22,188 nt of DNA from an uncultured Collinsella sp. (lineage in GTDB: Bacteria > Actinomycetota > Coriobacteriia > Coriobacteriales > Coriobacteriaceae), in NCBI GenBank assembly GCA_958427975.1, contig CAUAEH010000032.1, positions 1 through 22,188 of the forward strand, written 5' to 3'. Numbering within the stretch: position 1 is the first letter of the stretch; each line of letters opens with the position of its first letter. The notes under the pieces were generated by a model. The model saw only the letters and a list, made by a program, of their open reading frames with translations. It did not search any database and had not been told where the DNA came from. Made by a program: the position numbers and the translations under genes. Shown here piece after piece: positions 14,968-22,188 of this stretch.

Positions 14968-17967
14968 CTATTTCTTAAGAAGGTACGAATAGTTGTCGCG
15001 CACAGCCCTGATGGTCAGGCGGACGGCCTCGGGAAGACCGGTGTTGACGGCATCGACCGAGACGGTGCGGACCGTGCCGGCGACGCGAACCTTAAAGTGG
15101 TCTTCGTCCACGGCCAGGAAGCCCTCGTTCTCGGAGTTCTCCATGTCCTCCTCGCTCCAGAACAGGGTGAGCTTGTCCTTGTAGGGACGACCCTCCTGGT
15201 AAGGGCAGAACACGGCGCAGTTGCCGCACTCGTTGCACATGCCGTCGACATGGACGACCTGATGCTTGGCCAGGCCCGGCACCTTAATTGCCACGTTGGC
15301 GCGGTTGGGGCACACGTCGCAGCAGACCTCGCACACCGAGCCGCAGCCCAGGCAGCGGGTCTTGGTGCAGTTGCGCTTGTCGCGGCACAGCGACCCCTTG
15401 CGCTCGTAGCAGGTGTCCTCGCGGCCGGCCTGCTCGTTGCAGTCGGCGTACTTGTTAAAGTCCACACCGGCGATGGCACGGGCGACCTCGGCAGCATCGG
15501 CGATAGCCTCGACCACGGTGGCAGGACCGCGACGGCAGTCGCCGGCAGCCCAAACGCCCTCGACGCCGGTGGAGGTGGCGGCAAGACGGCCGCGACGGTC
15601 GTGCTCGACGCCCGCGGCATCGTACAGGCTGGCATCGATGCCCTCGCCCACGGCGCAGATCACCGTGGTGGCGGAAAGCTCGACGGTCTCGCCCGTGGCG
15701 ACGGGGCTGCGACGGCCGCTTGCATCCGGCTCGCCGAGCTCCATGACGTCGCAGGTCAGCACGGAGCCGTTGAGTGCCTTGGGCGCCAGCAGCTCGCAGA
15801 GCTCAACGCCGTCGGCAAGAGCAAGATCGAGCTCTTCCTCGTCGGCGGGCATCTGCTTCTTGGTGCGGCGATACACCAGGCGTACGTTCTTCACACCAGC
15901 CAGACGCTTGGCCACGCGGGCCGCGTCCATGGCGGTGTTGCCGGCGCCAATGACCACGACGTCCTCGCCCAGCTCGAGTTTCTCGCCCTTCTTGGCGGCC
16001 TCGAGGAACTCCAGTACATCGAGCTCGGCACCCTCGCCCAGGCCCGCAGAGCCGGGCATCCAGGCACCGGTGGCCACGACCACGTCGGTAAAGCCCTGGT
16101 CCTTGAGCTCGTCAATGGAATCAACGCGAGCGTTGAGCTGCACCTTGGCGCCAAAGGCTAGGCAGAGCTCGGCATCGTGGGAGATATCGTCGCTCGCAAT
16201 GCGGAACTCGGGAATCACGTGACGGACCACGCCGCCGAGCGAGTCGCGGGCTTCAAAGATGGTGACGGGCACGCCGGCGCGCGTCAGGAAGAATGCCGTC
16301 GCCAGGCCGGCCGGGCCGCCGCCGATAACGGCAACGTTGCGCTCGCCGTCGTTGGCGATAGCCTGGGCACGCAGCTTGGGTAGCACGGCGGTCATGGCCT
16401 CGCGGGCGGCCTTGAGCTTGCTGGCGCGAATCTGGGCGCCCTCGGGCTCGTAGAACGCACGCTCGCAGGCACGACCGCAAGGATGCGGGCAGATGGTGCC
16501 GGTGATGAACGGCAGGGCGTTGCGCTCGATGATGATGTTGAGTGCGTCCTCGTAGCGGCCCTCGTCAACAGCCGCCAGATAGGCGGGAATATCCTGCTGG
16601 ATGGGGCAGCTCGTGCGGCACGGCGTGGTAAAGCAGTCGGAAAGCGGGCTCTTGCCGGCGACCTTGCGGTCGGGCAGCGGACGCAGCGGCTTCTTGTAGA
16701 GCGGGTTGGTGAGCGAATCGGCCTGGATCGCGGTCACGGCCTCGAGCGAAATGCCCTCAAACGGCTTGCCGTCCAGATCGGTAAACTCACCAGCCATCTG
16801 GCTAAAGCGCTCGTAGCCACCGGGCTTGAGCACGTCGGTCGCCAGGGTAACGGGCCAAATGCCGGCATCGTACAGGGCGCGGATATTGTAGACCGTGGCA
16901 CCGCCAGAGTAGCTAATGCGTAGTTTGCCATCGAACTGCTCGGTAATGCGGCGGGCAGCCTCGATGGTCAGCGAGAACAGCGAACGGCCCGACATGTACA
17001 TCTCGGTGGAGGGCAGCTCGTTTCTCGTCACGTCGACGGGGAACGTGTTGGTCAGCTTGACGCCAAACTCCAGGCCGCGCTCGGCGCACAGGGCAATCAG
17101 GCGCTCGAACATAGGCACGGCGTCGGCCCATTGCAGGTCCTCGCGGAAGTGCGTGTCATCGAAAACGATGTAGTCAAAGCCCAGCTCGTTGAGGCGCTGG
17201 CGGGCAAACTCATAGCCCAGCAGTGTGGGGTTGCACTTGATGTAGGTGTTGAGGCCCTTCTCGGTGATCAGATAGGTCGCGATGCGTTCGATCTCGGCCG
17301 GCGGGCAGCCGTGCAGGGTAGACTCGGTGATGGAGTTGGAGACGCGTGCCGGGATGGACTCGACGAACGCGGCGTCGACATGCTCAAACTTGTCCAGGTT
17401 GGCGAGCGCCCATGCGCGGCACTCGTTCCAAACCTCGGAGCCGCTGGCGTCCTTCATGCCCTCGATGTAGGCGTCGACCTTGGGGCTCTTGATGCCCTCC
17501 AGGTCATAACCCACCGACATGTTAAAGACAAAACCGTCCGGGCTGCCCAGGCCGTACTCGCGAGCGATCAGGTGGCAGGCAAACCATGCCTTCACGTACT
17601 CGGCAAAGGCCTGCGGAACCTCGAGCTCGGTCGACCACTCGCAGTTGTAGCACTCGTCCTGCGCCACGATGCAGGGCTTGTTCACACACTTGGAGAGCTC
17701 CTCGCCGTCCATAACCTGGACGGTCTTGAGCTCAAAGAAGCGGGAACCGGCCACGTAGGATGCCACGATGTTCTGGGCAAGCTGCGTATTGGGGCCGGCG
17801 GCCGGGCCAAACGGAGTCTCGATGCGCTCGTCAAAAATGGGAAGCGCGCCCTCCTGATTGGTCGTGACCATCTTACGCACGCCAAAGATGGCGTCCTGAG
17901 TCTTGTGCTCCTCGATGATCCAGTTCATCAGCTGCGAAAACGGGATCGGCCTCATGATGTCGCTCAT
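14968..17967 (-). CDS. ygfK: YgfK-type FAD/Fe-S oxidoreductase (putative selenate reductase subunit)
   Basis: 999 residues, close to the 1032 of E. coli YgfK. An N-terminal dihydropyrimidine-dehydrogenase-like barrel (about 1-420) is followed by a GltD-like Fe-S region (CRTSC near 447, CPHPCGRAC near 494), an FAD site VIGGGPAGLA near 546, a nucleotide-binding site VVIGAGNTAMDAA near 671, and C-terminal clusters (CLGCGSVCEVCCDVC near 872-886; CNECGNCAVFC near 909-919). The start is ATG (complement 17965-17967), with AGGAG seven bases upstream; a frame extending 41 residues further upstream is arginine-rich and lacks a ribosome binding site. Selenate reduction is a historic annotation; beside ssnA and xdhD it more likely supplies or accepts electrons in purine ring reduction, which is inference. 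Confidence 0.93.
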   Translation of the reverse strand: MSDIMRPIPFSQLMNWIIEEHKTQDAIFGVRKMVTTNQEGALPIFDERIETPFGPAAGPNTQLAQNIVASYVAGSRFFELKTVQVMDGEELSKCVNKPCIVAQDECYNCEWSTELEVPQAFAEYVKAWFACHLIAREYGLGSPDGFVFNMSVGYDLEGIKSPKVDAYIEGMKDASGSEVWNECRAWALANLDKFEHVDAAFVESIPARVSNSITESTLHGCPPAEIERIATYLITEKGLNTYIKCNPTLLGYEFARQRLNELGFDYIVFDDTHFREDLQWADAVPMFERLIALCAERGLEFGVKLTNTFPVDVTRNELPSTEMYMSGRSLFSLTIEAARRITEQFDGKLRISYSGGATVYNIRALYDAGIWPVTLATDVLKPGGYERFSQMAGEFTDLDGKPFEGISLEAVTAIQADSLTNPLYKKPLRPLPDRKVAGKSPLSDCFTTPCRTSCPIQQDIPAYLAAVDEGRYEDALNIIIERNALPFITGTICPHPCGRACERAFYEPEGAQIRASKLKAAREAMTAVLPKLRAQAIANDGERNVAVIGGGPAGLATAFFLTRAGVPVTIFEARDSLGGVVRHVIPEFRIASDDISHDAELCLAFGAKVQLNARVDSIDELKDQGFTDVVVATGAWMPGSAGLGEGAELDVLEFLEAAKKGEKLELGEDVVVIGAGNTAMDAARVAKRLAGVKNVRLVYRRTKKQMPADEEELDLALADGVELCELLAPKALNGSVLTCDVMELGEPDASGRRSPVATGETVELSATTVICAVGEGIDASLYDAAGVEHDRRGRLAATSTGVEGVWAAGDCRRGPATVVEAIADAAEVARAIAGVDFNKYADCNEQAGREDTCYERKGSLCRDKRNCTKTRCLGCGSVCEVCCDVCPNRANVAIKVPGLAKHQVVHVDGMCNECGNCAVFCPYQEGRPYKDKLTLFWSEEDMENSENEGFLAVDEDHFKVRVAGTVRTVSVDAVNTGLPEAVRLTIRAVRDNYSYLLKK

Positions 17968-18021
17968 AGTGAGCTCCTCTCTGTAACGCCCGGCGAGACC
18001 GCGCGGCGGGCGCAAATACGG

Positions 18022-18062
18022 TGTAGCGCTAGCACAGCGCCGGCGACCCCGCGGAGGTCGCC
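18022..18062 (-). other. GC-rich structured gap between ssnA and ygfK
   Basis: The 148-base gap contains a perfect 7-bp stem (18042-18048 with 18056-18062) and a neighbouring 5-bp stem (18026-18030 with 18036-18040), plus an ACGCGCG/CGCGCGT pair further upstream. No T-run is seen, so processing or mRNA stabilisation is more likely than termination. This is an unusually long gap within an otherwise tight operon. Confidence 0.4.
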
Positions 18063-18115
18063 TATACGCGCGTCGAACGCGGCGAAACATCCGGCGCGCG
18101 TGAATCTACTTGTAA

Positions 18116-19471
18116 TTAGTAGGTGCGATCGTTGAGCGTGCTCCAGAGCTTCTTGGACTCGGCCATGGTCCACGCGTTGATCTTGTCCTCATCAATGCCA
18201 ACGAACTCGCGATCCTTGTACAGGACGCGGCCGTTGATGATGGTGGTGCGGCAGTTTTTGCCCATCATGCCAAAGAGCATGTGGCCGTCGATGTTCTCCT
18301 CGCTCAGCGGCGTAAAGGGCTTGTAGTCCATAACGATGACGTCGGCGGCGGCGCCGGCCTCGAGCACACCGAGCTTGCGATCGAAATACTTGCTCGCCAT
18401 CTTGGCGTTGTTCTCGAACAGCATCGTCATGGCCTCGCACCAGCCCACGTTGGGCATAGCGGCGTTGTGGCGCTGAATGATCAGGAAGACCTTGAGGCTC
18501 TCGAGCATATCGTGGGTGTAGGCGTCGGTGCCCATGCACACGGGGATGCCGCGGCGGAAGAACTCGAGCACGGGGGCGCAGCCCACGGCGTTGCCCATAT
18601 TGGATTCGGGGTTGTTGACGAGCCAGGTGCCGGACTCCTTGACGATATCCATCTCGGCAGGCGTCACGTGGATGCAGTGGCCGAGCATGGTGTCGGGACC
18701 CAGCAGGTTGTGCTGCAGCAGGCGCTCGACGGGGCTGATGCCGCCGCGGTTGAGGCGGGAGTCCCACACGTCATTCATGCCCTCGCACACATGGATGTGG
18801 AAGCCGGTCAGGCCGTTGTTGGCCTCGGCCATCTTGTCCATGGTCTCGTCCGACAGCGTAAAGGTGGCGTGACCGCCAAACATTGCGGCGATCATGTGGT
18901 TGTCGTTATCGCGACGCTCCTTGGCGGCCCACTGGGCAAACTCGGCGTTCTCGGCAATAGCCTGATTGCACTTTTCCTGGCCACGGCGGTCGGAAACCTC
19001 GTAGCACAGGCACGAACGCATGCCCAGCTCCTGAGCGGCGTCCTTAATGGTAAAGAGACTGCCCGGAATCTCGCAGAAGCTCGCGTGGTGATCGAAGATC
19101 GTGGTGACGCCGTCGCGGATGGAATCCAAAATCGTGGCATAGGCGCTTGCCTTGGTGCCGTCGAGCGTCAGGTTGTCGTCGATCTTCCACCACTGCTGCT
19201 CAAGATTCTCCAGGAAGTTGGTGGGGTTGCAGCCCTTAATGGCAAGGCCGCGGGCCAGACCCGAGTAGATGTGGGTGTGGCAGTTGATGAGTCCGGGCAT
19301 GATGAGGTTGCCCTGGGCGTCGACGTACTCGGCATCCGGGTACTTGGCCTTGAGCTCGCGCTCGGGGCCCACTTCGACGATCGTATCTCCGTCAATAACG
19401 ACTGCACCGTTTGGAATAAACGGGGTCTGAGCGTTGCGGGTAAAGACGGAACCGTTAGCGACCAGAAGCAT
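18116..19471 (-). CDS. ssnA: SsnA family amidohydrolase
   Basis: 451 residues of the metal-dependent amidohydrolase superfamily (guanine deaminase/TrzA-like). Metal-ligand motifs: INCHTHIYSG (H65, H67), FHIHVCEG near 224, LGHCIHVT near 264, and the aspartate in MGTDAYTHDM near 316. The composite beta-sandwich is formed by N- and C-terminal strands (DVIVMDYKP). The start chosen is ATG (complement 19469-19471), with AAGGGAG six bases upstream; the in-frame ATG six codons earlier has no ribosome binding site. SsnA is encoded with ygfK and xdhD in purine-degrading anaerobes and likely deaminates or opens a ring intermediate; the precise substrate is unknown. A permease lies upstream and ygfK downstream on the same strand. 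Confidence 0.93.
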   Translation of the reverse strand: MLLVANGSVFTRNAQTPFIPNGAVVIDGDTIVEVGPERELKAKYPDAEYVDAQGNLIMPGLINCHTHIYSGLARGLAIKGCNPTNFLENLEQQWWKIDDNLTLDGTKASAYATILDSIRDGVTTIFDHHASFCEIPGSLFTIKDAAQELGMRSCLCYEVSDRRGQEKCNQAIAENAEFAQWAAKERRDNDNHMIAAMFGGHATFTLSDETMDKMAEANNGLTGFHIHVCEGMNDVWDSRLNRGGISPVERLLQHNLLGPDTMLGHCIHVTPAEMDIVKESGTWLVNNPESNMGNAVGCAPVLEFFRRGIPVCMGTDAYTHDMLESLKVFLIIQRHNAAMPNVGWCEAMTMLFENNAKMASKYFDRKLGVLEAGAAADVIVMDYKPFTPLSEENIDGHMLFGMMGKNCRTTIINGRVLYKDREFVGIDEDKINAWTMAESKKLWSTLNDRTY

Positions 19472-19570
19472 AAATGCTCCCTTCAACATCAGGGGCGGGG
19501 TTTGACACCTCTGACATGGCGGAAGTGCGAAGCGCCGGCCTACACCGGAAACGGGCCCTCTCCCGTCAAC

Positions 19571-19651
19571 GCTTCACCAAAGGGACAAGCCCTTTGAAGT
19601 GCGGCTTGGCGCCGCATGGCGCCGGCGGACGAGGCGATGCGTCCGCCGGCG
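19571..19651 (-). other. Strong hairpins between permease and ssnA
   Basis: A perfect 12-bp GC stem (19620-19631 with 19640-19651, 8-base loop) follows the permease stop, and a second hairpin has AAAGGG/CCCTTT with a 5-base loop, extended by CTTC/GAAG (19571-19599). No T-run follows either. They could partly terminate or protect the permease mRNA and so set the ratio of permease to ssnA. Confidence 0.5.
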
Positions 19652-19667
19652 AATAGCACCGGATTGG

Positions 19668-21062
19668 TTACTTCTTGCTCTCGGGCAAGACCAAATCCAC
19701 AGCGGCATCCTTGGCGGCGTCGATGTGCTGAGCCACGACCGGCGTCTGCGGGAGGATCAGGTTGAGCACGATGGCCATGATGGCAGTGGGGGTCACGGCG
19801 TTGGAGCCGATGACGGTGGACACCCAGGTGGGCATACCCTCGCCGGCAAGGCAACCGCTGGCCATCCAAATACCCAGGCCAAAGACGACCGAGGTGCCGA
19901 CGATGGTGGTGGTGCGCTGCGTGAGGCCCTCGCGGGTGAACATGCGCACACCGTTCATGGTGATGGTGCCAAAGACGCCGACGGTCGCGCCGCCGATGAC
20001 GGGCTGCGGGATGGCGGAAAGGACGGCAGAGAGCTGCGGGAACAGGCCGGCGATGGCAAAGACGGCCGCGATGATCACAAAGACCCACTTGTTGACGACC
20101 TTGTTGGAGCAGATGATGCCCACGTTCTGGCCAAGGGCGCTGGTGGGAAGACCGCCCAGCAGGCCGCCGACCATAGAGGTGAGGCCCTGGGACACAATAG
20201 CGCCGGAGAGCTCGCGCTCGGTGGGCATACGGTCGATGGAGCCCAGGCAGGCGGCGGAAACGTCACCGATAACCTGGATGGCAACCATGGGGAACACGAC
20301 GGCGAGGGTAATGCAGACCTCGGGATCAAACTCGAGCGCGTAGGGCATGAGCTTGGGAAGGGCGAAGACCTGGGCGGTGGCGACGCTGGAGAAGTCGATC
20401 ATGCCAAAGGGGATGGAGACGATCATGCCAACGATCATGCCAAAGAACACAGATCCCAGCTTGAGCGTGCCCTTGCCAAAGTTGGCGAGCGCAAAGACCA
20501 CGGCGAAGGTGATAAGAGCAACGCACCAGGCCTGCGGGGTGCCCCACAGCGGCGTACCCATACCGCCGGCCATGTACTTGACGGCCGTGGGATAGAGAGA
20601 GACGCCAATGGAGAAGATGACCGTACCGGTCACGACAGGCGGGAACAGCCACTTGATCTTGCTGTAGGCCAGACCAAAGAGGACCGCGACGGCACCGCCG
20701 ACAATCTCGCCGCCCAGCAGCGCGCCAAAGCTAAAGCCCGAGGCGCCCATGGCCTGAAGGGCCGGCAGGAACGCGAACGAAACGCCCATGACGATGGGCA
20801 GGCCGCCGCCGATACGACGGAAGGGAGCGAAGGCCTGAAGGGCCGTGTCGATTGCCGAAAGAATGAGCGCAACCTGAATGATGTCGGTGCTCTGCTGGCT
20901 ATTAAAGCCGTAGACGCCGGCCATGATGACCGCCGGTGTAATGATGCCGGCAAACGATGCCAGTACGTGCTGAAGGGCACACGGGATCATTTCCTTAACG
21001 GGCGGCATGCCTTCGCGAGTGAACAGGGCTTCAGTGCCGTTCGTAACCGTCTCCTGGGTCAT
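19668..21062 (-). CDS. NCS2 purine (xanthine/uric acid) permease
   Basis: 464 residues with about 14 hydrophobic segments, the usual NCS2 length. Family marks: CALQHVLASFAG in the first helix, the GVSFAFLPAL segment, the acidic helix motif VIGDVSAACLGS, and the NCS2 signature region GGLPTSALGQNVGII. NCS2 transporters are proton symporters for purines or uracil; the setting upstream of ssnA, ygfK and xdhD suggests xanthine or urate (UacT/XanQ-like), but the exact substrate cannot be fixed by eye. The ATG (complement 21060-21062) has GGTGG nearby and AGAGGA further upstream. It is probably the first gene of the five-gene minus-strand operon, with a promoter at 21150-21178. Confidence 0.9.
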   Translation of the reverse strand: MTQETVTNGTEALFTREGMPPVKEMIPCALQHVLASFAGIITPAVIMAGVYGFNSQQSTDIIQVALILSAIDTALQAFAPFRRIGGGLPIVMGVSFAFLPALQAMGASGFSFGALLGGEIVGGAVAVLFGLAYSKIKWLFPPVVTGTVIFSIGVSLYPTAVKYMAGGMGTPLWGTPQAWCVALITFAVVFALANFGKGTLKLGSVFFGMIVGMIVSIPFGMIDFSSVATAQVFALPKLMPYALEFDPEVCITLAVVFPMVAIQVIGDVSAACLGSIDRMPTERELSGAIVSQGLTSMVGGLLGGLPTSALGQNVGIICSNKVVNKWVFVIIAAVFAIAGLFPQLSAVLSAIPQPVIGGATVGVFGTITMNGVRMFTREGLTQRTTTIVGTSVVFGLGIWMASGCLAGEGMPTWVSTVIGSNAVTPTAIMAIVLNLILPQTPVVAQHIDAAKDAAVDLVLPESKK

Positions 21063-21149
21063 TTGACCACCAATCCTCTAAGTAGTTGTTTTCGCATCTA
21101 ACGCTCTATTGTGACGCAGTGCGGGGTTGAGGTTGTGCCTTCGTTGCTT

Positions 21150-21178
21150 ATCGTATTAAAGATGATTCTCATTCTCAA
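21150..21178 (-). promoter_or_regulatory. Promoter of the purine permease operon
   Basis: On the minus strand TTGAGA (complement 21173-21178), a spacer of exactly 17 bases and TACGAT (complement 21150-21155) form a sigma-A-type promoter. The -35 and spacer overlap a repeated GAATGAGAATCAT segment that superficially resembles a Fur box. It would give a leader of about 80 bases before the ATG. Confidence 0.55.
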
Positions 21179-21190
21179 TAATAATTTTTT

Positions 21191-21283
21191 GTTATCAGAC
21201 TATTCTTCAGCTGAGATAACGCATTTCCGCAGGTCAGGAAAGTGTCTGGTTAAAATAACATCTAACTTTTCTTTTGGTTAACC
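21191..21283. promoter_or_regulatory. Cluster of GTTA/TAAC inverted repeats in the divergent region
   Basis: GTTATC (21191-21196) and GATAAC (21215-21220) bracket a TCAGCTGA palindrome; GTTA-AAA-TAAC is at 21249-21259 and the perfect GGTTAACC at 21276-21283. They fill the AT-rich region between the permease and the second regulator and are candidate operators for it. They differ from the AACAAAnnnTTTGTT pair near the first regulator. No convincing promoter for the regulator itself was found. Confidence 0.35.
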
Positions 21284-21413
21284 GTTTACCGCCAAATTCC
21301 TACCGTTCGTCTGTATTACGCGATGTACCTGCGGATATACGAGATGATGAGCAGCGTGTTACCATGATAAAAAATTGTTATGAACACTTCGATAGAACCC
21401 AAAGGAGTTGCCC

Positions 21414-22070
21414 GTGAACGAGACCGTACGTCGCTTTTTGCCGATGGTCGATTTCCTGGAGCAGATACTCGGCAAAAACAGCGAAATCGTGCTGCACGAT
21501 TTCTCAGATCCCGACCACGCCATCGTCGATATTCGCAACGGCATCGTGAGCGGCCGCAAGGTCGGCGGTCCCGCCACCGACCTGGCACTCAAGATCATGC
21601 ACGACGCCAAGTATCGCGACCTGCCGTTTATTACGGGCTACGAGGGGCGCGGTGCCGGTGGCAAGACGTTGGAGTCGGCGACGTACTTTATCCGCGAGAA
21701 TGATGAGATTGTCGGTATGCTCTGCGTCAACACCGACCTCTCGACCGTGCGCTCCATCAACGCCATGGCGCAGCAGCTCATGGCGTGCTTCGACGCTGTG
21801 CCTAGGCAGGCAGAGCCCGCGTCTATCGAGGTCGAAAGCCTTTCGGAGTCTACACAGGAGCTCATCGACCGCAGCATTGCCGAGCTGCTGAGCGCGCGCG
21901 GGCTGGATGTAGCATCGCTTGGTCAAAGCGACCGCGTGGACGTCATTCGCCACCTCAACGGCAACGGGGTGTTCATGCTCAAGGGTGCCGTGGCCTGCGC
22001 CGCCACCGCGCTGGGCATCTCGGAGCCCAGCGTCTACCGCTACCTGCAAAAAGTTCGCAAGGAGGGCTAA
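21414..22070 (+). CDS. YheO-family PAS/HTH transcriptional regulator (second copy)
   Basis: 218 residues. The start chosen is GTG 21414: AAAGGAG (21401-21407) stands six bases before it, whereas the TTG at 21408 directly abuts the ribosome binding site and is too close. The YheO-like PAS domain (about 5-115) has NSEIVLHDF, IRNGIVSGRKVGG and a VGMLCVNTDLS strand. The C-terminal HTH (about 160-215) has QSDRVDVIRHLNGNGVFML and ALGISEPSVYRYLQKV. It is paralogous to the regulator at 3547-4200, with the same length and layout, and each stands divergent from a purine operon. It probably controls the permease-ssnA-ygfK-ferredoxin-xdhD operon in response to a purine or breakdown product; ligand and direction are inferred only. 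Confidence 0.88.
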   Translation: MNETVRRFLPMVDFLEQILGKNSEIVLHDFSDPDHAIVDIRNGIVSGRKVGGPATDLALKIMHDAKYRDLPFITGYEGRGAGGKTLESATYFIRENDEIVGMLCVNTDLSTVRSINAMAQQLMACFDAVPRQAEPASIEVESLSESTQELIDRSIAELLSARGLDVASLGQSDRVDVIRHLNGNGVFMLKGAVACAATALGISEPSVYRYLQKVRKEG

Positions 22071-22141
22071 CGAGCAAAATGGAGCGCGGCTCCACAAGCG
22101 ATCCGTCACTTGATAAAAGACCCTGCAGCTCGCACTGAACT

Positions 22142-22182
22142 GCCTCCCATTTCTTGGACATGAGAAATGGGAGGCTTTCTTT
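22142..22182 (+). terminator. Strong intrinsic terminator after the second regulator
   Basis: A perfect 13-bp stem (22142-22154 with 22163-22175) with an 8-base loop is followed by TTTCTTT. It lies 72 bases beyond the regulator stop; no T-run is seen on the other strand. Confidence 0.9.
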
Positions 22183-22188
22183 ATGCGC

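Noticed and set aside
12965..14992. 675-codon plus-strand frame opposite xdhD and the ferredoxin gene
   Set aside because: It is antisense to two genes with clear cysteine motifs; the product is Ala/Gly/His/Leu-rich without a recognisable fold.
17968..18090. 41-residue N-terminal extension of YgfK
   Set aside because: Arginine-rich, covers a hairpin-filled intergenic gap, and a good AGGAG site precedes the internal ATG matching known YgfK N-termini.
19599..21101. 500-codon plus-strand frame opposite the permease
   Set aside because: Very Asp/Gly/His/Glu-rich, the typical complement of membrane-helix codons; the permease strand carries all NCS2 features.
21408..21413. TTG start for the second regulator
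   Set aside because: The TTG directly abuts the AAAGGAG ribosome binding site; the GTG at 21414 has the normal six-base spacing.

Overview
The window is GC-rich and gene-dense, with strong AAGGAG-type ribosome binding sites. Its gene families (Actinobacterial AbiEi/Vsr-like protein, YheO-type regulators, anaerobic selenium-linked purine enzymes) suggest an anaerobic gut Actinomycetota of the Coriobacteriia, most likely a Collinsella. That assignment is inferred from protein resemblance and base composition; no rRNA or tRNA gene is present to confirm it.

Both ends carry the anaerobic purine/uric-acid degradation genes known from E. coli (ygeWXY, ygfK-ssnA-xdhD) and from gut anaerobes. On the left, ygeX-ygeY-ygeW run on the minus strand (ygeW leaves the window), divergent from a PAS/HTH YheO-family regulator. 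On the right, an NCS2 purine permease, ssnA, ygfK, a four-cluster ferredoxin and xdhD run on the minus strand, divergent from a second regulator of the same family. The inferred sequence is purine uptake, reductive/hydrolytic ring opening by the Mo/Fe-S/flavin enzymes and an amidohydrolase, then conversion of the C3 remnant through diaminopropionate to pyruvate and ammonia, with YgeW recovering carbamoyl groups.

Between the two halves lies an accessory segment of about 7.4 kb (4.2-11.6 kb). It holds a Pro/Ala-rich single-pass membrane protein, an unknown 140-residue protein, a DEDDh exonuclease, an unannotated 41-residue hydrophobic peptide with a likely convergent antisense RNA (type I toxin-antitoxin architecture), an AAA ATPase with a DUF234/nuclease-like C-terminus, and an AbiEi/Vsr-like protein.

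The most unusual structure is a family of 62-bp palindromic repeats in three arrays (7697-7959, 9556-9727, 11058-11566) interleaved with these genes. A 15-mer, GGGAYRCNNTTTCCG, alternates in orientation at near-constant spacing (13-14 then exactly 18 bases), and the segments between copies appear in both orientations. Other small repeats sit in the gaps: twin AACAAAnnnTTTGTT palindromes before ygeX, a 33-bp repeat at 5381-5456, a 22-bp inverted repeat before the ATPase, and three 11-bp GGTCAG repeats before the AbiEi-like gene.
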